DNA of 13,260 nucleotides from positions 1 to 13,260 of the forward strand of contig CALADZ010000120.1 of NCBI GenBank assembly GCA_937890575.1, written 5' to 3'. This stretch comes from MAG-120531 sp002378585. GTDB lineage: Bacteria; Bacteroidota; Bacteroidia; Flavobacteriales; Flavobacteriaceae. Below the pieces are notes generated by a model. It had not been told where the DNA came from and ran no database searches. It saw nothing but the letters and a program-made list of their open reading frames with translations. How positions within the stretch are numbered: position 1 is the first letter of the stretch; each line of letters opens with the position of its first letter. The translations under genes were made by a program, and so were the position numbers. Below are positions 7,299 through 13,260 of the stretch, piece after piece.

Positions 7299-8234
7299 TT
7301 AGTGGAAACGCACGACTTCCTTAAAAGGCAGACAGGTGGTGTATCCTTTGGCTTTGAAATAGTCGCTCGGACCACAGGCCAGCACAAAGTCTCCCCCCCA
7401 AGCTCCCAGGCTTTTGATGGAACCGGGATAATCGTCAAACCATCTCTCCAGAGCCGTGGGTAACTGCAACAGGCTGCCTAAGAGTTGCTCGTGGCGGCCC
7501 ACCAGCTCATTCCAGTGATCGGTTGTCTGACAACTGGTCATTTGTACCGTGAGCCTCGAGATTTGATCTACTAGGGGTTGTTTAGGGCCTGTGGCGGCTC
7601 TGTAGTGCGCAATGGCGCTCTGGCTCTGCTGTTTTTGTTCTAGGTAGACCAAGTGAAGTTGGTCCACAAACGGTGGCTCCCAATCCACCGGGGTGGATTT
7701 TGGTCCTTGGTGAGTTATTTGATAGTGAATCGGGCCCTGGGCTGCGGCACATGCGAGGTCATAACCGCTCCCAGAAAATCTGCCTTGGGCTAGATCCCAA
7801 GCCGATACCTGTGCCCACTGCCCCAACAGATGAAGTAGGGTGGAAGAAGTTCCCCAGCCCCACGCCCGATGAAAATCAAGATAGGTTTCCACCAGCACAC
7901 CTTGTGGGTATCGTTCAGCCAGGTTAAATAATGGATTGAGCGATTGACAGCGTTGCAACAGCTCAAAAAGGTGTTTTTCTTCAGGTGTTTTTGGTGTTGG
8001 CTGGGTCAGTTCCAAAAGGGGGTAGGCCCAAGAGCACCGCAGCCATTCCTGCTGGTTTACATCAAATGCTCGCCATGTGATGGAAGGGAGTGCCTCCTTT
8101 TGGGGCTGAATCCTCATGGATTGACCCTTTTTGGTCGGGATGGCTAGGGCTAAAGCGCCATCCAAAACCGCGTATTCCCCCGTGATCAAGAGCTTGCCCT
8201 GGGCGTGAAATTCAAGGGGGATGCCTGGATTCAT
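7299..8234 (-). CDS. GYDIA-family GHMP kinase, candidate mevalonate-pathway kinase
   Basis: A 311-residue cytoplasmic kinase of the GHMP fold when started at the ATG at 8234. Visible motifs are the N-terminal HAQGKLLITGEYAVLDGA (residues 10-27), the ATP-binding glycine loop WGWGTSSTLLHLL (125-137), the family signature GSGYDLACAAA (155-165), and a motif-3 equivalent SLGAWGGDFVLA (275-286). GSGYD and GGD resemble phosphomevalonate kinase more than mevalonate kinase. A longer frame beginning at 8261 overlaps the reductase gene and adds nine residues (MKIIAKNNN). I prefer 8234 because homologues, as I recall, start shortly before the GK-LL-TGEY motif and because it leaves a clean 4-base gap after the upstream stop. 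It is co-transcribed with HMG-CoA reductase, so a role in isoprenoid precursor synthesis is likely. The exact substrate is unproven. Confidence 0.85.
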   Translation of the reverse strand: MNPGIPLEFHAQGKLLITGEYAVLDGALALAIPTKKGQSMRIQPQKEALPSITWRAFDVNQQEWLRCSWAYPLLELTQPTPKTPEEKHLFELLQRCQSLNPLFNLAERYPQGVLVETYLDFHRAWGWGTSSTLLHLLGQWAQVSAWDLAQGRFSGSGYDLACAAAQGPIHYQITHQGPKSTPVDWEPPFVDQLHLVYLEQKQQSQSAIAHYRAATGPKQPLVDQISRLTVQMTSCQTTDHWNELVGRHEQLLGSLLQLPTALERWFDDYPGSIKSLGAWGGDFVLACGPSDYFKAKGYTTCLPFKEVVRFH

Positions 8235-8238
8235 GTTA

Positions 8239-9528
8239 TTATTTTTTGCGATAATCTTCAAGTGCCTGAACGACGCCTTGGTACTGCACGGTATGGGTTT
8301 TAAAATACTCGACCATAGCTGCTTTTTCCTGTTGGTCAGCGCCCAGTTGGTTGAGGATATTCAAGAGGTGCATTTTCATGTGCCCTTTTTGAATCCCTGT
8401 AGTAACTAAGGATTGAACGGCCGCCCAGTTTTGTGCCAATCCAGCCGCAGCGACAATACCCATCAGTTGTTGTGCTGAGGGTCTGCCCAGCATTTCCAAG
8501 GACCATTTGACCAGGGGGTGCAACTGCGTCAATCCGCCCACGGTACCTAACGACAGGGGCACTTCGATCCAGAATTTAAAAACTCCGTCTTCTATACTGC
8601 AGTGGGTCAGTGACGTGTATCGACCATCTTTGGCTGCGTAGGCGTGTACACCAGCCTCTATGGCCCTAAAATCATTGCCCGTAGCTAGCACTACAGCGTC
8701 AATCCCGTTCATGATGCCCTTGTTGTGCGTCACTGCTCGATATGGTTCCACCCGAGCTATGTCAACGGCTTGTTTGATTTTTTCAGCAAATGCTTCCGCA
8801 CTCATTCCCTCAACACCCCCTAAATCTTCGACGGGACAGGATACCTCAGAGCGCACCGTGCAATCAGGTACGTAGTTAGAGAGAATACTCATCACCACGG
8901 TGAGGGAAGGGTCCTCTGCTTTTAAGGTTTGAGCGAGCTGCTCCAAGCAGGAATTGATAAAGTTGGCGCCCATAGCATCAGCGGTGCCAAAGCGCACAAA
9001 TAGCTGGTAATAATCAGGCAAATCCTGAGTTTTATCCACCAAGGCTATGGAGCGAATGCCGCCTCCGCGTTTCTCCATATTGGCCACTAAAGGGGCTACG
9101 CTTTGCAGTAAAAGCGGCTTGATCCGATCAAAAAATTGTTGCGTTTCCTCCGGGCTTCCGGAGCGCGTAAAGTGTACTTGGCCGATCTTGTCGGTACCCA
9201 TGATGCGGGTGTGAAAACCACCTCGGGAGGCCCAGTATTTAGCTGATTTACTCGCGGCGGCCACTACCGAGCTCTCCTCGATCACCATAGGTAGTGTATA
9301 GGATACCCCGTCGATGAGAAAGTTGGGCGCTACGCCAAAAGGCAGGTAAAAATTGGTGAGGGTATTTTCAATAAACTCATCGTGTAACTGTTGCGTCTGG
9401 GGATCTGGGTGCCAGTACGCCTCCAATAAGGAGGTTACCGCCTGGGGATCGGACGCGTAGGTGTCGACCACCCACTTTATTTTTTCTGATTTAGTCCATT
9501 TTGAAAATCCGTCTACCGATGAGGCCAT
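8239..9528 (-). CDS. Class II hydroxymethylglutaryl-CoA reductase
   Basis: A 429-residue enzyme when started at the ATG at 9528. It interconverts HMG-CoA and mevalonate, the committing step of the mevalonate pathway. Class II signatures are present: LPMVIEESSVVAAAS with the catalytic Glu, GTADAMGANFINS for dinucleotide binding, HNKGIMNGIDAVV with the catalytic Lys, ATGNDFRAIEAGVHAYA with the catalytic Asp, LSLGTVGGLTQLHP, and GIQKGHMKMH with the catalytic His. The spacing of these four residues agrees within one residue with E83, K267, D283 and H381 of the Pseudomonas mevalonii enzyme. The family is often auto-named 'degradative', but beside a GHMP kinase the biosynthetic direction is likelier. 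A longer frame from 9564 adds 12 residues, but a perfect -7 promoter box lies within that extension, so 9528 is preferred. Its stop is 4 bases from the kinase start. Confidence 0.93.
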   Translation of the reverse strand: MASSVDGFSKWTKSEKIKWVVDTYASDPQAVTSLLEAYWHPDPQTQQLHDEFIENTLTNFYLPFGVAPNFLIDGVSYTLPMVIEESSVVAAASKSAKYWASRGGFHTRIMGTDKIGQVHFTRSGSPEETQQFFDRIKPLLLQSVAPLVANMEKRGGGIRSIALVDKTQDLPDYYQLFVRFGTADAMGANFINSCLEQLAQTLKAEDPSLTVVMSILSNYVPDCTVRSEVSCPVEDLGGVEGMSAEAFAEKIKQAVDIARVEPYRAVTHNKGIMNGIDAVVLATGNDFRAIEAGVHAYAAKDGRYTSLTHCSIEDGVFKFWIEVPLSLGTVGGLTQLHPLVKWSLEMLGRPSAQQLMGIVAAAGLAQNWAAVQSLVTTGIQKGHMKMHLLNILNQLGADQQEKAAMVEYFKTHTVQYQGVVQALEDYRKK

Positions 9529-9543
9529 GTGCTTATTTTGTCC

Positions 9544-9551
9544 CAAAGATA
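9544..9551 (-). promoter_or_regulatory. Bacteroidota -7 promoter element of the reductase-kinase operon
   Basis: On the minus strand these bases read TATCTTTG, an exact match to TAnnTTTG. The box ends 15 bases before the ATG at 9528, which would give a short leader of the kind common in Bacteroidota. No good TTTG -33 element is present at the usual distance. Transcription from here could not include the more upstream ATG at 9564. Confidence 0.6.
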
Positions 9552-9574
9552 AGCCAATGTCCATTTTTATGTTA

Positions 9575-9592
9575 TTTTTAGGAACCTAAAAA
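9575..9592. promoter_or_regulatory. Interrupted palindrome between divergent genes, candidate operator
   Basis: TTTTTAGG at 9575-9582 and its reverse complement CCTAAAAA at 9585-9592 are separated by AA. The 8-bp arms with a 2-base spacer are too tight for a stable RNA hairpin but suit a dimeric DNA-binding protein. It lies between the reductase promoter and the DPP4 start, 8 bases before the latter. TATTTTTA at 9573-9580, one mismatch from TAnnTTTG, overlaps the left arm and could be the DPP4 -7 box. Confidence 0.35.
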
Positions 9593-9600
9593 AAATTGAG

Positions 9601-11820
9601 ATGAATCACATCAATACCCTTCGGGGTTGGGCATTGGGCGCATTGGCCTGTATGTTTATCGCTAACGTTGCTGAACTTCACGCCCAGACAAAATCCATCA
9701 CCATTGAAGAAATATATAACGGCACCTTTAGAACCCAGGGGATGGACGCTTTGCGCTCCCGCAACAACGGAACTGAATATACGGTACTTCAGATGGATCG
9801 GGCGACAAAAACCCAGTCTATTGATCTTTTTGACTACGCTACGCTTTCCAAAGTAGGCACGCTATTAAGCACCCAAGATGTTCCCGAGGTAGGCGTGTTT
9901 AGCAGTTATGCATTCAGCCCTGACGAATCTAAAGTGCTGCTTCACACACAGATAGAGCCCATTTATCGCCGTTCTCGTCTGGGGATTTATTACGTCTACG
10001 ATTTTAATACCCGATCGCTGGTGCAGCTCACGAATCACAAAATCCAAGAGCCCACATTTTCCCCTGATGGAAGCAAAGTGGCCTATGGGTACCAAAACAA
10101 CCTGTACTATGTCGATTTGATTTCTGGGGTACATCACCAAATCACCCAAGACGGCGAGAAAAATGCGATCATCAACGGCATTACAGATTGGGTGTATGAG
10201 GAAGAATTTAGTTTTGTGCGCGCCTTCGATTGGAATTCCAATGGAACTGCTTTGGCCTGGATCCGCTTTGATGAGCGTGCCGTTCCAGAGTTTTCCATGG
10301 ATATCTATGGATCCGAGCTCTATCCCACCCAACAGGTGTTTAAGTACCCCAAAGCCGGTGAGGCCAATGCGGTGGTTTCGGTCCACGTCTATCAGTTAGC
10401 GGATCAATCGGTTCAACAAGTACCCGTTTCGGCGGAGTACATTCCCCGCTTACAGTGGCGCAACAACCCTAATTGGTTGAGTTTGCAGACCTTAAACAGA
10501 CACCAAAATGAGTTGACCCTCCACAATTACGACTACACTACCGGCACCCTGAGTGTGTTGCACACCGAAAAAGACGCCGCCTATGTGGATGTAACTTTTG
10601 ACTTAACCTTTTTGGAGGATGACCGATACATTTGGAGCAGCGAAGCCAGCGGTTATAACCACTTGTACTTGTATGGTGCCAATGGAAAAATGCAGCGTCA
10701 GATCACTCAAGGTCCTTGGGAAGTAACCAGTTACTACGGGTACGACGCCAAAACCAAACAAATATTTTTCCAGTCTACCACCCAAAGTTCCATTCAGCGC
10801 GATGTCTATGCCATCGGGATCAACGGAAAAGGCATGAGGCGTTTGAGTCCTCGATCAGGCACCAACAATGCGGTGTTCAGTGCCGACTATACTTATTTTA
10901 TCAATAATCATTCAAGTGCCCAATCCCCACCGAGCTACACATTACACCGCACCCACACTCCAGCCTCGAGCAAAGAGTCCGGTGCCTCAGGCGCCTTGCA
11001 GCTGCGCACTATAGTGGACAACAGCCCTCTTTTGGAGCAGCTCTCCGGGTATACCTTAGGCCAAAAAACATTCGGCACCCTATCTGTTCACGGCCATGAC
11101 CTCAATCTTTGGATGATAAAACCTAAAGACTTTGATCCCAACAAAAAATATCCGCTTTTGATGTTCCAATACAGCGGTCCAGGATCTCAATCCGTCAGCG
11201 ATAGCTGGATGGGTGGCAACGACTACTGGTACCATATGTTGGCAGAAAAGGGATACGTGATCGCTTGTGTCGATGGACGTGGTACTGGGTTTAAAGGCCG
11301 AGATTTTAAAAAGTCTACCTATTTAACTCTGGTGCATTTGGAGACGGAGGATCAAATTGAAGCCGGACGCAAACTTTCCGAATTGCCCTTTATCGATCCT
11401 GATCGCACGGGTATTTGGGGTTGGAGTTTTGGGGGTGATATGGCCGTTAACTGCATCCTAAAAGGGGCCGATGTTTTTGAAACGGCTATTTCCGTAGCCC
11501 CTGTGACCAATTGGCGTTTTTACGATTCTGTATATACCGAGCGATTTATGCGCACCCCTCAAGAGAATCCAGAGGGCTATGACCAAAACGCGCCGATGAA
11601 TTTTGCACACTTACTAAAAGGTAATCTTTTGTTGGTTCACGGCACTGCGGATGACAATGTCCACGTCCAAAACAGTATGCGTTTAATCGAAGCTTTGGTC
11701 CAGGCCAACAAGCCGTTTGATTGGGCCATATATCCCGATAAAAATCACGGGATTTACGGGGGAAAAACCAGAGAACACCTCTATGAAAAAATGACCCAGT
11801 TCTTGCTGGATAAACTCTAA
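9601..11820 (+). CDS. Secreted dipeptidyl peptidase IV (S9B serine peptidase)
   Basis: A 739-residue exported peptidase that removes X-Pro or X-Ala dipeptides from peptide N-termini. A signal peptide (1-28, cleavage after LHA) leads to an eight-bladed beta-propeller (about 40-480) and an alpha/beta-hydrolase domain (about 490-739). The Glu motif that holds the free amino terminus is present in DWVYEEEF (E201/E202). In the hydrolase domain are the oxyanion Tyr524 in YSGPGS, the nucleophile Ser609 in GWSFGG (Phe where most family members have Tyr), the Asp in HGTADDNVH (684/685), and His716 in DKNHGIY. All residues needed for DPP4 activity are therefore present, and the length matches the family. 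The start is the first ATG and gives a proper signal peptide; no Shine-Dalgarno is evident. It is divergent from the reductase operon and 52 bases upstream of a peptide transporter. Probably periplasmic or outer-membrane associated. Confidence 0.93.
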   Translation: MNHINTLRGWALGALACMFIANVAELHAQTKSITIEEIYNGTFRTQGMDALRSRNNGTEYTVLQMDRATKTQSIDLFDYATLSKVGTLLSTQDVPEVGVFSSYAFSPDESKVLLHTQIEPIYRRSRLGIYYVYDFNTRSLVQLTNHKIQEPTFSPDGSKVAYGYQNNLYYVDLISGVHHQITQDGEKNAIINGITDWVYEEEFSFVRAFDWNSNGTALAWIRFDERAVPEFSMDIYGSELYPTQQVFKYPKAGEANAVVSVHVYQLADQSVQQVPVSAEYIPRLQWRNNPNWLSLQTLNRHQNELTLHNYDYTTGTLSVLHTEKDAAYVDVTFDLTFLEDDRYIWSSEASGYNHLYLYGANGKMQRQITQGPWEVTSYYGYDAKTKQIFFQSTTQSSIQRDVYAIGINGKGMRRLSPRSGTNNAVFSADYTYFINNHSSAQSPPSYTLHRTHTPASSKESGASGALQLRTIVDNSPLLEQLSGYTLGQKTFGTLSVHGHDLNLWMIKPKDFDPNKKYPLLMFQYSGPGSQSVSDSWMGGNDYWYHMLAEKGYVIACVDGRGTGFKGRDFKKSTYLTLVHLETEDQIEAGRKLSELPFIDPDRTGIWGWSFGGDMAVNCILKGADVFETAISVAPVTNWRFYDSVYTERFMRTPQENPEGYDQNAPMNFAHLLKGNLLLVHGTADDNVHVQNSMRLIEALVQANKPFDWAIYPDKNHGIYGGKTREHLYEKMTQFLLDKL

Positions 11821-11830
11821 TCCAAGGATC

Positions 11831-11838
11831 TATTTTTG
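11831..11838 (+). promoter_or_regulatory. Candidate -7 element before the peptide transporter
   Basis: TATTTTTG matches TAnnTTTG exactly and ends 34 bases before the ATG at 11873, inside the 52-base DPP4-transporter gap. A TTG at 11803-11805 is 25 bases upstream, slightly further than usual for the -33 element. It suggests the transporter can be transcribed on its own in addition to read-through from DPP4; no terminator is visible in the gap. Confidence 0.4.
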
Positions 11839-11872
11839 ATCGATATCCACCTTTAAACTAAACCGACCAATC

Positions 11873-13225
11873 ATGTCAACCACTGCAATACCCGTTCACG
11901 AACGTCAATTATTTGGCCATCCAACCGGTCTTTATATTTTGTTTTTTACCGAGATGTGGGAGCGGTTTTCCTATTATGGAATGCGCGCGCTTTTTGTCCT
12001 TTTTTTGGTAGCCGAAACCACTTCATCCAATGCGGGTTTTGGGTGGACCAACGAAGAGGCATTGGCCTTGTACGGCACCTATACTATGCTGGTTTATTTG
12101 GCCTCCGTTCCCGGCGGATGGGTGGCTGACCGCCTGTTGGGTCAGCGCAAAACCGTTATGTTGGGTGGAGCCCTATTGTGCATAGGTCACGGTGTCCTCG
12201 CGTTTAATTCTGAAATCGCCTTCTACATCGGCTGTTTATTTATCATCCTGGGCGTGGGTGGGCTTAAGCCCAATATTTCCTCCATGGTTGGGGGACTGTA
12301 CAAACCTAAAGACGAACGACGGGATATTGGATTTTACATTTTCTATATGGGGATCAATATCGGAGGCTTTTTGGCCCCTATCCTCTGTGGGTATATCGGT
12401 GAAAAATACAATTGGCATTACGGATTTGGTCTAGCCGCCATCGGTATGCTTTTGGGTCAAGGCGTATACTTTTGGGGACAAAAGTACCTGGTACACGTAG
12501 GCAATAAAATGAGCGTGAAGAACGAGGCTGACCGTGTTTTGCTCGAGCGCCCTTTGACCAAAATTGAAAAAGACCGCGTCAAGGTGTTATTGATTTCCTT
12601 TTTGTTGATCATTTTGTTTTGGGCAGCTTTTGAACAAGCGGGTGGATTGATGAATCTTTATGCTTCACAAAAAACTGACCGAAACTTCTTTGGATTATTT
12701 GAGATTCCCGCCTCTGTGTTCCAGTCGGTCAACTCATTCTTTATCATCACCTTAGCTACCGCTGTTGGTGCGTTTTGGGTGCGCTGGAAAAAGAAAGGGA
12801 AGGAGGCGTCTTCCATATTCAAAATTGCTTTGGGCTTGGTGATTATGGCGTTAGGGTTTGGCTTTATGGCCGCTGCTTCGGCTCAATATGCCCAAGAGGG
12901 CTCTTCCGCTATGTATTGGGTGATTTTGGCTTTCTTGTTCCATACGGTAGGTGAGTTATGCGCTTCCCCAGTTTCATTGTCGTACATCACCAAACTAGCT
13001 CCTTTAAAATACGCTTCAATCATCATGGGCTTGTATTGGGCGGCCACCGGTTTGGGCAACAAAGTAGCGGGTAAAATTGGAGAGCTGTCGCAAAGCTTGG
13101 GTGAATTTGAGATTTTCTTAGGTATAGCGATTGTTTGGAGTGTCATTGGACTTTTGGTCATCGCCATGCTAAAGCCCTTAAAGAGACTCTCACACGGAGC
13201 AGAAGATGGTGAAATAGCCATGTAA
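11873..13225 (+). CDS. Proton-coupled oligopeptide transporter (POT/PTR2 family MFS)
   Basis: A 450-residue inner-membrane symporter expected to take up di- and tripeptides with protons. The POT signature FFTEMWERFSYYGMRAL (24-40) contains the ExxERF proton-coupling motif (E27, E30, R31). Others are the GVGGLKPNISSMVGGLY segment (K132), FYIFYMGINIGGFLAP (154-169), FWAAFEQAGG (249-258) and GELCASPVSLSYI in helix 10 (E361). I count 12 hydrophobic helices. The linker between helices 6 and 7 (about 202-237) is hydrophilic, so the extra HA/HB helix pair found in many bacterial POTs seems absent. Translation starts at the ATG at 11873 with no clear Shine-Dalgarno. The gene follows DPP4 in the same direction, fitting a peptide-scavenging role. 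It ends with a normal TAA 35 bases before the window edge, and no convincing terminator is seen there. Confidence 0.9.
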   Translation: MSTTAIPVHERQLFGHPTGLYILFFTEMWERFSYYGMRALFVLFLVAETTSSNAGFGWTNEEALALYGTYTMLVYLASVPGGWVADRLLGQRKTVMLGGALLCIGHGVLAFNSEIAFYIGCLFIILGVGGLKPNISSMVGGLYKPKDERRDIGFYIFYMGINIGGFLAPILCGYIGEKYNWHYGFGLAAIGMLLGQGVYFWGQKYLVHVGNKMSVKNEADRVLLERPLTKIEKDRVKVLLISFLLIILFWAAFEQAGGLMNLYASQKTDRNFFGLFEIPASVFQSVNSFFIITLATAVGAFWVRWKKKGKEASSIFKIALGLVIMALGFGFMAAASAQYAQEGSSAMYWVILAFLFHTVGELCASPVSLSYITKLAPLKYASIIMGLYWAATGLGNKVAGKIGELSQSLGEFEIFLGIAIVWSVIGLLVIAMLKPLKRLSHGAEDGEIAM

Positions 13226-13260
13226 TTAACCACTGTTAAGCGCCCCCCAAAACACAGTTT

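Noticed and set aside
8235..8261. Nine-residue N-terminal extension of the GHMP kinase starting at 8261
   Set aside because: It would overlap the reductase gene by 23 bases and adds a low-complexity MKIIAKNNN; the ATG at 8234 fits the family start better.
9865..10386. 173-codon open frame on the minus strand
   Set aside because: It is antisense to the DPP4 propeller, whose reading frame includes the conserved DWVYEEE motif; no recognisable protein features.
12883..13233. 116-codon minus-strand frame at the right end
   Set aside because: It is a shadow of the POT transporter C-terminal helices, with no independent support.
13226..13239. Small inverted repeat TTAAC-CACT-GTTAA just after the transporter stop
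   Set aside because: A 5-bp AT-rich stem with no following T-run is too weak to call a terminator; the window ends before more can be seen.

Overview
The window looks like a piece of chromosome from a member of the Bacteroidota, most likely Flavobacteriales or a close relative. The reasons are the gene content (a class II HMG-CoA reductase next to a GYDIA-type GHMP kinase, a lipobox-bearing LptC, a PpiD-like chaperone of the Bacteroidota type), several copies of the Bacteroidota -7 promoter element TAnnTTTG, and the scarcity of Shine-Dalgarno sequences. Base composition is moderate and even, and genes are tightly packed. I see no mobile element, tRNA, rRNA or CRISPR array, and no gene-free stretch longer than about 65 bases.

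Left block (1-7202, all + strand): the 3' end of coaX (type III pantothenate kinase), an outer-membrane beta-barrel protein, an exported TPR protein, the LPS-export protein LptC, a 68-residue two-helix membrane protein, a CNNM/CorC-type CBS-domain membrane protein, and a membrane-anchored SurA/PpiD-like peptidyl-prolyl isomerase. Four of the six junctions overlap or abut (ATGA, TAATG, TGATG, TAATTG), which points to translational coupling. Apart from coaX, the theme is envelope biogenesis: LPS transport, periplasmic folding, an outer-membrane barrel and two unassigned envelope proteins.

Middle block (7203-9528): a strong bidirectional terminator separates the left block from a converging two-gene minus-strand operon. 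It encodes HMG-CoA reductase and a GYDIA-family GHMP kinase, so it belongs to the mevalonate route to isoprenoids. Both minus-strand genes probably start at internal ATGs rather than at the most upstream ATG. For the reductase, a perfect -7 promoter box lies inside the longer reading frame.

Right block (9601-13225, + strand): a secreted dipeptidyl peptidase IV and a compact 12-helix proton-coupled oligopeptide transporter. Together they look like a unit that releases dipeptides outside the inner membrane and imports them. The divergent reductase/DPP4 intergenic region holds an 18-bp interrupted palindrome.

Most genes belong to recognisable families, and I did not find an obviously new multi-gene system. 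The parts least explained by known biology are the GYDIA kinase (possibly the missing phosphomevalonate kinase), the small two-helix protein, and the six-cysteine TPR protein inside the LptC cluster.
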